A stretch of DNA of 17,597 nucleotides from NCBI GenBank assembly GCA_021795135.1, contig JAJYPT010000020.1, positions 1 to 17,597 of the forward strand, in the 5' to 3' direction. Made by a program: the position numbers and the translations under genes. Below are positions 6,572 through 14,735 of this stretch, one piece after another. The notes below the pieces were generated by a model that saw nothing but the letters and a program-made list of their open reading frames with translations, was not told where the DNA came from and ran no database searches. The stretch's first letter is position 1. Every line of letters starts with the position of its first letter. The stretch comes from Actinomycetes bacterium. GTDB lineage: Bacteria; Actinomycetota; Acidimicrobiia; Acidimicrobiales; JAJYPT01.

Positions 6572-8830
6572 TTATCCTTTTGTTTCAGATGTTGTTATTT
6601 TTTGGTATAAGGTATTTCGTTGAGACAGATGTCTTGCCAAAGGTTTTACTAATTGGATAAAATCATCTTTGTTCATTCCCTGTCCGTGGCTGGCTCCAGC
6701 AGCACGAGAAATATTTTCTTCCATGAGAGTCCCACCTAGGTCGTTTCCTCCTGCTTGGAGCAACTGGCGAGTTCCATCGATTCCCATCTTTACCCATGAA
6801 ATTTGAATATTATCTATATATTTATTGTAAACAATTCTGCCTATAGCGTGCATAAGTAGAGCTTCTCTAAAAGTGGGACCTTGGCGCGATTTTCCCCTCA
6901 AAAACAAAGGAGCTGCCTTGTGGACAAAAGCAAGAGGAACAAATTCATTAAATCCACCAGTTTTTATCTGGAGTTGTTTAGTTGCCAATAGATGTTTAGC
7001 CCAATGATAGGGGCTTTCTATGGTTCCAAACATAATAGTTACATTTGATCTAAGACCTATCGAATGAGCCTGTTCATGTACATCTAACCATTGTTGAGTT
7101 GTGATTTTATCAGGACAAATAGAAGCTCTAATTTCATCGTCTAATATTTCTGCTGCTGTTCCAGGTAGGCTTTGAAGACCTGCTTTTTTTAGTTCTTTTA
7201 GATATTGTCCTATGTCTATGCCTAGTCTTTGGGCGCCTTGGGTAATTTCTAAGGCACTAAAACCATGGATGTGAATAGTAGAAGAAACTTTTCGAATTGC
7301 TTTTATTACACTAAGGTAAAACTCTCCATCAAACTCAGGATGGATACCTCCTTGAAGACAAACTTCGGTAGCGCCAACTTGTTGAGCTTGGAGTACTTTT
7401 TCTGTTATTTGTTCTAAAGATAAAAGATATGGTTTCCCTCTTAGGTTCAAAGAGGAAGGACCTTTGGAAAATGCGCAAAAACGACATTTAAAAGTACAAA
7501 TGTTTGTATAGTTTATATTTCTATTGGCTACCCAAGTTACATGAGACCCTACCGATTTTTTTCTTAAATCATCTGCCAATTCAGCGATATTGCCTATTTC
7601 TCTACCTCGGGCAGAAAATAGTGTAATTATTTCTTCTAAGCCAACTTCTTGTCCCAATTCAACTCCATTGAGTACTTCTTGGACAGCACTATTGCTACAA
7701 GGTTTAAAATTGAGTATTAATTTTGGAACCTCAACATTTCCTCCCGCATACCACTTAGACTCTCTTGCATAACCTTGGGAATCCATTGCTTTTAGCACCG
7801 ATGGCATAACATTTGGATCAAGCCATTTGGTATTTATAAATTCAGGATATATAGTCAAACGACTTATGAGCTCAAATCCTTCTTTGGCACTAATTTGGGA
7901 GAGTTTTTCTATTTGAGGCCAAGGTCTTTCTAAGTTGACATAGTCAGGACTTAGCGGACTTATGCCGCCCCAATCATCTATGCCAGATTTTAAAAGCCAG
8001 CTAAAATCATCTTGAAGATTAGGAGGGGCTTGAATATGGATTTGTTTTGGAAGAATTTGTCGTGCAGCTGCAATTGACCAAGCCAATTCTTCGTTTGGGC
8101 ATGGAAGATGATTTCGCATGAGAGTTTTGGGCTTGGGTAAAAAATTTTGAATAATTACTTCTTGTATGTGTCCCCATCTGTTGTAGCTATCTGCTATTTG
8201 TTGTAAAGCTTGGATTCTGTCTTGTCTGGATTCTCCTATGCCAATTAAAATTCCTGTAGTAAAAGCAATAGAGGCTTTACCTGCTTCTTCTAGTGTTTTT
8301 AGACGCCTAAGGGGAGTTTTATCAGGACAAAGGCGATGAGATGGCAAAGATGGATTGAGAGTTTCTATCATCATTCCCTGTGAAGCGCTAACTTTTCTCA
8401 TCAATAACAGTTCATCTTTATCTAAAGCCCCAGCGTTTGAGTGAACCAAAAGACCAGTTTGTTCTACTACGGCTTTGGCTGTTGAATAAAGATATTCAAC
8501 AGTAGAATCAAACCTATTAGCCTTGAGCCATTTTCTCGCAGAACTGTATCTAAGTTCTGGTTTTTCACCTAGGGTAAATAATGCTTCGTGACAGCCAGCT
8601 TGTTCTGCTTTTGTGGCTATGGTCAATACTTCATCAATAGCTAAATAATCTGGTTCTGTCTTTGATGGTGATTTAGCAAAATTGCAATATCCACAACGAT
8701 CTAAACACAGTCGGGTTAGGGGAATGAATACTTTTGGAGAAAAAGAAATTTTATTTCCAAAAGTATCTAGGCGTATTTTATAAGCTAGGTTTGGATCGAT
8801 ATTCAAACTTGAATGATTATTAGCATTCAT
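6572..8830 (-). CDS. fbiC: FbiC, fused CofG-CofH F0 synthase
   Basis: A dual radical-SAM enzyme making F0 (7,8-didemethyl-8-hydroxy-5-deazariboflavin), the chromophore of coenzyme F420, from tyrosine and 5-amino-6-(D-ribitylamino)uracil. The N-terminal CofG half (about 1-365) carries the [4Fe-4S] motif C42-x3-C46-x2-C49 in CLDRCGYCNF. The C-terminal CofH half (about 385-740) carries C445-x3-C449-x2-C452 in CTFKCRFCAF. The 752-residue fused form is the actinobacterial arrangement. The start at 8830 has no evident Shine-Dalgarno sequence and lies 7 nt after the pgl stop, so coupled translation is likely. It sits inside the glucose-6-phosphate oxidation operon. Other F420 genes (fbiA, fbiB, fbiD) are not in the window. 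Confidence 0.95.
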   Translation of the reverse strand: MNANNHSSLNIDPNLAYKIRLDTFGNKISFSPKVFIPLTRLCLDRCGYCNFAKSPSKTEPDYLAIDEVLTIATKAEQAGCHEALFTLGEKPELRYSSARKWLKANRFDSTVEYLYSTAKAVVEQTGLLVHSNAGALDKDELLLMRKVSASQGMMIETLNPSLPSHRLCPDKTPLRRLKTLEEAGKASIAFTTGILIGIGESRQDRIQALQQIADSYNRWGHIQEVIIQNFLPKPKTLMRNHLPCPNEELAWSIAAARQILPKQIHIQAPPNLQDDFSWLLKSGIDDWGGISPLSPDYVNLERPWPQIEKLSQISAKEGFELISRLTIYPEFINTKWLDPNVMPSVLKAMDSQGYARESKWYAGGNVEVPKLILNFKPCSNSAVQEVLNGVELGQEVGLEEIITLFSARGREIGNIAELADDLRKKSVGSHVTWVANRNINYTNICTFKCRFCAFSKGPSSLNLRGKPYLLSLEQITEKVLQAQQVGATEVCLQGGIHPEFDGEFYLSVIKAIRKVSSTIHIHGFSALEITQGAQRLGIDIGQYLKELKKAGLQSLPGTAAEILDDEIRASICPDKITTQQWLDVHEQAHSIGLRSNVTIMFGTIESPYHWAKHLLATKQLQIKTGGFNEFVPLAFVHKAAPLFLRGKSRQGPTFREALLMHAIGRIVYNKYIDNIQISWVKMGIDGTRQLLQAGGNDLGGTLMEENISRAAGASHGQGMNKDDFIQLVKPLARHLSQRNTLYQKITTSETKG

Positions 8831-8837
8831 AGGGCTA

Positions 8838-9506
8838 CTATTGAGCTACTAATTTGTCTACTAACCAAATTATATTTTTAGCTCTAACTCTACTAGCTGG
8901 TAAATCTGCTCCATTTTTCAAATCATTGAAAGCTCTTTTTTTGCTTTCGCCTTCTATGGTAAAGACCACTAGGTCAGCCAATTCTATAGCACTGTAGGTA
9001 AAGGTCATCCTTTTGTATGGGTTATTTCCCCTTGGGTCGGTATTGAAGACAACCAATTGATCCCTAGGAGCAGTCAAAGCAGGTGAATCAGGAAAAAGCG
9101 AAGCAGTGTGACCATCGGGACCCATTCCAAGGTGTACAACATTGATAGAGCCAATAGATTCCAATAGCTCTTGGTATTTTTGAGGACCCTTAGCGCAATC
9201 CATAGGGTGAATTGCACCTGGGGTGGCTACTTCATCTAAAAGAGATTCTTTAGCCAAGCGTTGATTTGAAGCTGGATCATCTGAAGGTACGCATCTTTCG
9301 TCTCCCCAGTAAAAGTCTACTTTTGCCCAATCGATTCTCCAAGACCAATCTAGAGATAGTTTTTCATAACAACGTTTAGCTGTTGCGCCTCCAGAAAGAG
9401 CAAAAGAAATTTTAGGAGATTTTATTTCAGAAAAAGTCTTTCCTATAAGTTGAGAAAAGCTTATAGCTACATCATCTACAACTTGTATCTCGCCTGGTAA
9501 TGTCAT
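8838..9506 (-). CDS. pgl: 6-phosphogluconolactonase (DevB/SOL type)
   Basis: Hydrolyses 6-phosphogluconolactone from the G6P dehydrogenase step to 6-phosphogluconate. The 222-residue protein has the typical size of DevB-type lactonases. Motifs seen are the phosphate-loop segment FALSGGATAK around 35-44, WGDERCVP at 67-74, the SNQRLAKESLL helix, and GMGPDGHTASLFP at 127-139, which carries the catalytic histidine. ATG at 9506 overlaps the opcA stop as ATGA (4 nt). A weak GGGA lies 6 nt upstream. fbiC follows after 7 nt. Confidence 0.95.
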   Translation of the reverse strand: MTLPGEIQVVDDVAISFSQLIGKTFSEIKSPKISFALSGGATAKRCYEKLSLDWSWRIDWAKVDFYWGDERCVPSDDPASNQRLAKESLLDEVATPGAIHPMDCAKGPQKYQELLESIGSINVVHLGMGPDGHTASLFPDSPALTAPRDQLVVFNTDPRGNNPYKRMTFTYSAIELADLVVFTIEGESKKRAFNDLKNGADLPASRVRAKNIIWLVDKLVAQ

Positions 9507-10534
9507 TTTGTATCCCGAATCTTTAGTGCACCTAGTACTGATCCTTGGAAAATAGGGTCAGGACCGGGATTGATCAAAGCTTCGTTTAGAGACCAAGGTA
9601 ATGACAATTTAGGCAAAGTTGCAAGCTGTGTGGCACAAGGCCCTTCTTGGATTTCTCCTTGGGCTTGTACGACCCTAGTTCCAGGATGTCTCTTTACGGT
9701 AAAGTTTCCTACTTTTTTACCACTTTTTCCAATTAATTGTATAGAGGCATGCTTTGCATCTGTGAGAGAGACTTTATCGGGGTCCAGATCCAAACTATGG
9801 ACTATCCAGCCTCCCAAAAGTCGCCTAGGACCTTCTTTGCCGCATATATTTACTTGTTCGATATCATTGAGAAAATCTCTAAATTCCGAACTATTAAATA
9901 ATCCAGCAAATAATTGTCTCCAAATTGTAAGACGAATCCAAGATAGATCTACGACTGGTGTTTTTTTTGAAAACAAATTAGAAATTAAAGCTAAAGATGG
10001 GTTATATAGACCGCTTTGTTTGTCTCCACCATCTTTGGTATCTATGAGAATTACATTTGAAACATCTATGAGGTTTTCTTCTAAAGTAATTGCTCCGCTA
10101 ACCCTCCAAAGAGCAATAGGGAGATCTGAAACTAATAAAGATTCCACCAAAGAATTGAGATTGTGCTGTAAGGTACCTCCTATATTTAGGCTTACCTCTT
10201 CAGACCAATAATTTTTACCTCCTATTTGAGAGGTAAAAAGACATACATTAGCTTCGAATCTTCCTTTAGGAAGGCTTGAATCAACTATATTTTGATCCAA
10301 AGTAATTATGATTGTGCGCCCAGGATGATGAGATCCTAATTCTCTAATAGTTTTTTTGACTAAGTTAGCCTCATGAACGTTATTTGCAAGGGCAATAAGA
10401 TTTACTACAGCTGTTCTAGTTGCTGAGTATTGACTTTCTTTGCGAAGCTTTTCTAGGGCAGAATTTACCTCCTCAATACTTGCTGAAGAATTTTCCCAGC
10501 ACCGATCAGTACTGTAGGCTAGGGTTTGCGCCAT
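9503..10534 (-). CDS. opcA: Glucose-6-phosphate dehydrogenase assembly protein OpcA
   Basis: OpcA partners Zwf; in cyanobacteria and actinobacteria it promotes assembly or redox-controlled activation of the G6P dehydrogenase tetramer. The 343-residue product (start MAQTLAYSTDRCW) shows family segments: the N-terminal domain with ATRTAVVNLIALA and HPGRTIIIT, the block DLPIALWRVSG, the hallmark DLSWIRLTIWRQLFAGLF, and the C-terminal LLGGWIVHSLDLD. A longer reading from 10582 adds 16 residues, but the ATG at 10534 has GAGGG about 6 nt upstream (GAGGGACGAAAATG). With this start opcA overlaps the 3' end of zwf by 16 nt and shares ATGA with pgl, showing tight operon coupling. Confidence 0.9.
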   Translation of the reverse strand: MAQTLAYSTDRCWENSSASIEEVNSALEKLRKESQYSATRTAVVNLIALANNVHEANLVKKTIRELGSHHPGRTIIITLDQNIVDSSLPKGRFEANVCLFTSQIGGKNYWSEEVSLNIGGTLQHNLNSLVESLLVSDLPIALWRVSGAITLEENLIDVSNVILIDTKDGGDKQSGLYNPSLALISNLFSKKTPVVDLSWIRLTIWRQLFAGLFNSSEFRDFLNDIEQVNICGKEGPRRLLGGWIVHSLDLDPDKVSLTDAKHASIQLIGKSGKKVGNFTVKRHPGTRVVQAQGEIQEGPCATQLATLPKLSLPWSLNEALINPGPDPIFQGSVLGALKIRDTK

Positions 10535-12042
10535 TTTCGTCCCTCTTTTGCTAGTAGCTGATCTGCTTCGGCGGGTCCCCATTGACCAGCTGGGTATTGA
10601 TAAACAGGTACAGCATTTTCAGACCATGCATTTAGTATAGGTTCTAGTATTTGCCAAGCTTGATTGACCTCATCAGAACGGATAAACAAAGTAGCATCTC
10701 CAACCATTGCATCTAAAAGTAGTCTTTCATATGCATCAGAAGTTTCTTCTAAAAATGCCGCCCCATAGGAAAAATCCATTGATACGCTTCTTACTCTAAA
10801 GTCTTGCCCTGGAACTTTAGCGCCAAAGCGTATAGTTACTCCTTCATCAGGTTGGATTCTAATTACTAAAACATTTGGTTCAAGATCAGTAACTAGGTTT
10901 TGAGAAAAAGATAAATGAGGAACAGTTTGGAATTGTAGAGCTACTTCGGTAACTCGTTTTGGAAGACGCTTTCCTGTACGTATATACACAGGAACCCCAG
11001 CCCAACGCCAATTATCAACTTTGAGCCTCATAGCCACATAGGTTTCAGTAGTGCTAGAAGAAGAGACTCCTTCTTCTAGTTGGTATCCTACTACAGGTTC
11101 TCCATTTACCCATCCTGGGCTGTATTGAGCTCTAACTACTTGTTGAGCTACTTCTTGAGGCGTCATTATCTCAACAGCTTTTAGCGCTTTTACTTTCTCA
11201 TTTCTAATTCCTGTAGCATCTATAGAAGAAGGAGGTTCCATTAGAGTAAGAGATAATATTTGCATAACATGATTTTGCACAATATCTCTAAGAGCACCTG
11301 CTGTTTCGTAAAAACTTCCTCTATGTTCTACTCCTAAAGACTCAGCTACTGTTATTTGGATATTGTCAACATATTGACGATTCCAAATGGGTTCAAAAAT
11401 AGCATTAGCAAAGCGCAAAGCTAATACATTTTGAACTGTTTCTTTCCCAAGGTAGTGATCAATTCTAAAAATTTGTTTTTCTTCAAAACAACTGTGAAGT
11501 TTATCGTCTAATTCTTGGGCGCTAGGTAGATTTCTACCAAAGGGTTTTTCTACAACCAAGCGGACAAAAGAATTAGGATCTTTGGCTTGATTTAGACCAT
11601 GATCTTTGAGTCCTTGGGCAACTTCTCCAAATAGCGAAGGTATGGTTGCCAAATAATAAACCCTATTGCCAGAACATCCATAAAGGTCATCTAGTTCAGA
11701 GAGAACTTTTTTAAGTTCTTCAAAAGTATCGGGATGAGCATATTCGCCACTTATATATCTAAAGCCTTTGACAAGTTCTTCCCAAGATGGTCCAAAATCA
11801 GGAACAGATTCGAGAGCTAGTTTTTTAAATTCCTCATCTGACATTTGGGTTCTAGCTATTCCAACAACTGAAAATCCAGCTGCTAGTTGCCTACGTCTTG
11901 AGAGGCGTTCCAAAGCCGGTAAAAGTTTACGAGCTGCCAAGTCCCCTGAGGCACCAAAGACAATAAATACAAGAGGAGGACTTTGTCTTTGGGGATTTAA
12001 TCCTTGTAATAAAGGGTTAGGCGTTTGATTTTGTTCTGACAT
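10519..12042 (-). CDS. zwf: Glucose-6-phosphate 1-dehydrogenase
   Basis: Catalyses NADP-linked oxidation of glucose 6-phosphate to 6-phosphogluconolactone, the first step of the oxidative pentose phosphate pathway. The 507-residue length is standard. The Rossmann motif GASGDL is at 30-35, EKPFG at 165-169, and the active-site signature RIDHYLGKE at 193-201 has the catalytic histidine in the HYLGK part. A C-terminal domain with YETAGALRDIVQNHVMQ follows. ATG at 12042 has AGGAT 6-7 nt upstream. First gene of the zwf-opcA-pgl-fbiC-LOG unit, with a candidate -10 box about 90 bp upstream. This is the NADP-type enzyme, not the F420-dependent Fgd, which belongs to the luciferase-like family. Confidence 0.98.
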   Translation of the reverse strand: MSEQNQTPNPLLQGLNPQRQSPPLVFIVFGASGDLAARKLLPALERLSRRRQLAAGFSVVGIARTQMSDEEFKKLALESVPDFGPSWEELVKGFRYISGEYAHPDTFEELKKVLSELDDLYGCSGNRVYYLATIPSLFGEVAQGLKDHGLNQAKDPNSFVRLVVEKPFGRNLPSAQELDDKLHSCFEEKQIFRIDHYLGKETVQNVLALRFANAIFEPIWNRQYVDNIQITVAESLGVEHRGSFYETAGALRDIVQNHVMQILSLTLMEPPSSIDATGIRNEKVKALKAVEIMTPQEVAQQVVRAQYSPGWVNGEPVVGYQLEEGVSSSSTTETYVAMRLKVDNWRWAGVPVYIRTGKRLPKRVTEVALQFQTVPHLSFSQNLVTDLEPNVLVIRIQPDEGVTIRFGAKVPGQDFRVRSVSMDFSYGAAFLEETSDAYERLLLDAMVGDATLFIRSDEVNQAWQILEPILNAWSENAVPVYQYPAGQWGPAEADQLLAKEGRKWRKP

Positions 12043-12131
12043 AGTTGATCCTAACTTATTTTTTCCAGCGGCAAAGACAACTAGTTATAGTAAATGAAAG
12101 CTTTTAACTTCCTATTAGGTATTTTAACCCG

Positions 12132-12137
12132 ATTATA
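12132..12137 (-). promoter_or_regulatory. Candidate -10 box upstream of zwf
   Basis: The 150-bp pgi-zwf gap is the largest inside the - strand cluster. On the - strand it contains a perfect TATAAT (ATTATA on the + strand), about 90 nt before the zwf start codon. No good TTGACA-like -35 hexamer lies 16-18 bp upstream, so the promoter would be weak or activator-dependent. It would let zwf-opcA-pgl-fbiC-LOG be expressed separately from tkt-tal-pgi. Confidence 0.35.
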
Positions 12138-12192
12138 AGTAGATATATCAGGTTTTGTTGTCTGAGTTACTAAGCATAAAGTTTTTTAAGTT

Positions 12193-13554
12193 CTACTCAA
12201 TGATTATGGAAGATAGTTCATCAGAGGCAACTCTTAGTACTCTTCTATGGTGTGCTTTCAAAGATTGATAATCTCCATAAGCTTGAGCTGCTTGAAGGGT
12301 TCCAAAATCATAGTTTTTCCCCGGTATTTCAACTACTGGGGCACTACTAGAACGCACTATTTGAATGGCAAGTATTTCATTGGGACCACCTTTGTGGAGC
12401 TGGCCAGTTGAGTGTAAAAATCTAGGTCCATATCCAGCAGTGCTAGCAAGAGAGGTTTTATTTGCTAAAGACTTTCTTAGGTTTTCTAACTCATCATCTT
12501 GACCAAAGGGCAAATAGGCTTGTATGGAAATGTAGTCGTTTTCTTTTGCATTTTCTTTCAACCACCCAACGATAGAACTAGGGGGGCTTGTTGGGATTTC
12601 TCCTAAGGGCAAAGACTCTAGAGCTTTTGCTGTGTTTTGCTTTGACTCTGCTACATTTGGCTCATCAAAGGGATCTATTTCTAAAACATGTCCTGCTATT
12701 GCTACAGCAATTTCAAGTCTATAAAACTGTTTAGATAACTGCTCTGGCGAATCAATATCTATTTTTATGCTGAATCTATCATTACCAGGCTCAAGTTCTG
12801 TAGAAGGTACTGGAACACATCCTCTTTCATGTTTTCCAGTTGATTCAGCAATAAGTTGTTCTGCCCAAAGTCCAAAGGATTTAAATTTTGGCGGAACTAC
12901 AATATTTATTTTATTCTTACCTTGTTTAGCAGCTTGACCCATAGAGACTCCAAGTTCGACTGCTTGATCAATATCTATTTCATAAGAATCAGAACAAAAT
13001 TTCTCTATGTTATATCCAATAAGGGCTGCAGGAACTAAGCCAAAGTATGACAAAACAGAATAACGTCCCCCTATATCACTAGGGTTGATAAAAACTGCAG
13101 AGAAGCCTTTTTCTCGAGCTAGTTTTTCAAGAGGAGTTCCAGGGTCTGTAATAGCGATGTAACGACTTGGATCTGGAACTTTTTCCCAAAAGTAAGAAAA
13201 AAGGCAATGCACTTCTAATGTAGAGCCTGATTTAGAAGAAACTATAAAAAAACCATCTTCTATGTCTTGGTCTTGAATTGTTTGCGGGTCGGTCGTATCT
13301 ATAACTGTTAGTTTTTTCTTTGGTTCAAAGCCAGCTGGAGCACAACTAGCTAGGACCTCAGGCCCTAAAGAGCTTCCTCCCATTCCCAATAGGAAAATGT
13401 TGTTATAGGGAATGTCTTTAGCCCAAGAAGTAAGTTCAGATGATTTTTGTTTCATCAAATTAGCTACTTCAAGCCAGCCTAAACGATTTTGAGATACGTT
13501 TGGCTCTGGCCATAGAGAAGAATCTTTTTCTAATAATCTTTGGGAGAGTTTCAT
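12193..13554 (-). CDS. pgi: Glucose-6-phosphate isomerase (short form)
   Basis: Interconverts glucose 6-phosphate and fructose 6-phosphate, linking glycolysis to the G6P dehydrogenase branch. The 453-residue protein shows the SIS-fold motifs GMGGSSLGPEV (57-67), SSKSGSTLE (106-114), PSDIGGRYS (158-166), the active-site AESTGK segment with Glu237, and the C-terminal LHKGGPN containing the candidate catalytic histidine. It is shorter than the ~550-residue enzyme of many actinobacteria. It resembles instead the PGI half of bifunctional transaldolase/PGI proteins, an inference from its direct coupling to tal. Start ATG overlaps the tal stop as ATGA. No separate ribosome-binding site is needed, though GGGAGAG lies just upstream inside tal. 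Confidence 0.95.
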   Translation of the reverse strand: MKLSQRLLEKDSSLWPEPNVSQNRLGWLEVANLMKQKSSELTSWAKDIPYNNIFLLGMGGSSLGPEVLASCAPAGFEPKKKLTVIDTTDPQTIQDQDIEDGFFIVSSKSGSTLEVHCLFSYFWEKVPDPSRYIAITDPGTPLEKLAREKGFSAVFINPSDIGGRYSVLSYFGLVPAALIGYNIEKFCSDSYEIDIDQAVELGVSMGQAAKQGKNKINIVVPPKFKSFGLWAEQLIAESTGKHERGCVPVPSTELEPGNDRFSIKIDIDSPEQLSKQFYRLEIAVAIAGHVLEIDPFDEPNVAESKQNTAKALESLPLGEIPTSPPSSIVGWLKENAKENDYISIQAYLPFGQDDELENLRKSLANKTSLASTAGYGPRFLHSTGQLHKGGPNEILAIQIVRSSSAPVVEIPGKNYDFGTLQAAQAYGDYQSLKAHHRRVLRVASDELSSIIIE

Positions 13555-14666
13555 GATAACTGAGCTGCTTTTTCTGTGAGTTTATCTATCAATTCGTCAA
13601 AAGACTTAGTAAAAGAGTCCACACCTTGGTCTTCTAAAAGTTGAGTAACTTGTTCAAGATCTATTCCAATTTCCCCTAGTTCTTCAAGAGTTTTATGAGC
13701 CAAATCAAGGTCATCTTCTATTGTTTGAGATACTTTTCCATGTTCTAAAAAGGCATTTACTGTCTTTTCGGGCATAGTATTTACAGTATTGGGACCAATT
13801 AGATTTTCTACATATATTAAATCAGGATAATTGGGGTTCTTTGTCGAAGTAGAAGCCCATAGAGGCCTTTGAACAGATGCCCCCCGTTGAGATAGTGATT
13901 GCCATCTAGTGCTTGAAAATTTAGTTTTGAAAATTTGATAAGCCAATTTAGCTTGAGCTAGGGCAGCTTTTCCTTTCAAAGACTGAGCTTTTTGGGCTTT
14001 AGAGGGTTCAGAAGAAGCAATTTCATCTAACCTTTTGTCTATTTCGGTATCTACTCGACTTACAAAAAATGAAGCAACGCTAGCAATGGCAGATAGATCC
14101 TGATTATTTGGAAGTGATTCCAGCCCTGAAATAAATGCTTCTATGACTTCTTCATATCGTTGCAAACTAAATATTAAAGTTACATTTATTCCACAACCTT
14201 GAGAAATCATTTGTTTTATAGCAGGAATTCCAGCTTTTGTAGCAGGAATTTTGATCAACAGGTTAGAACCAGAAATCTTAGATTTTAGATCTGTTGCAGA
14301 ATCTATAGTTTCTTGAGTCTTATGGGCAAGACTTGGACTAACTTCTAGGGAAACAAATCCATCTTGGCCTTTGCTTTGTTTGTATAAAGGGTCAAGAACT
14401 TCTAAGGCGTGGGAGATATCATCTATAACCATTTCCCAATAAGCTTGTTCTACTGAAAGATTTTTCCCTATCAAAGCCTTGAACTGGTCGTCATAATCTT
14501 GGCTATTTTCTATTGCATTAGCAAAAATCGTAGGGTTAGAAGTTACCCCTCTAATGCCTTGGTCGACTAAATGCACCAACTCTTTTCCTTCAAGATAAGA
14601 CCTTTGTAAGTTGTCGATCCAAGGGCTTTGTCCTGCTTGTTCAAAGAGTTGGTGCAAAGTTGTCAT
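13551..14666 (-). CDS. tal: Transaldolase
   Basis: Transfers a dihydroxyacetone unit between sedoheptulose 7-phosphate and glyceraldehyde 3-phosphate in the non-oxidative pentose phosphate pathway. The 371-residue length fits the actinobacterial/cyanobacterial type. Visible motifs are GVTSNPTIF (40-48), LLIKIPATKAG with the Schiff-base lysine Lys139, NVTLIFSLQRY, and ASFFVSRVDTEID. The late block is QRPLWASTSTKNP, followed by ENLIGPNTVNTMP. ATG at 14666 has a strong AAAAGGAG at 7-nt spacing. It lies 69 bp downstream of tkt and overlaps pgi by 4 nt. Confidence 0.97.
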   Translation of the reverse strand: MTTLHQLFEQAGQSPWIDNLQRSYLEGKELVHLVDQGIRGVTSNPTIFANAIENSQDYDDQFKALIGKNLSVEQAYWEMVIDDISHALEVLDPLYKQSKGQDGFVSLEVSPSLAHKTQETIDSATDLKSKISGSNLLIKIPATKAGIPAIKQMISQGCGINVTLIFSLQRYEEVIEAFISGLESLPNNQDLSAIASVASFFVSRVDTEIDKRLDEIASSEPSKAQKAQSLKGKAALAQAKLAYQIFKTKFSSTRWQSLSQRGASVQRPLWASTSTKNPNYPDLIYVENLIGPNTVNTMPEKTVNAFLEHGKVSQTIEDDLDLAHKTLEELGEIGIDLEQVTQLLEDQGVDSFTKSFDELIDKLTEKAAQLS

Positions 14667-14735
14667 TGGTAGCTCCTTTTACATCTTTTTGTTGTTTTTA
14701 TTCTTACCCTTTTGGGCCATTCTTATGTGATGAAT

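Noticed and set aside
9570..10211. 213-codon frame on the + strand
   Set aside because: It is antisense to opcA, has no recognisable domain or ribosome-binding site, and follows the codon pattern of the opposite strand.
11768..12028. 86-codon frame on the + strand
   Set aside because: Antisense to the N-terminal Rossmann part of zwf; a shadow frame.
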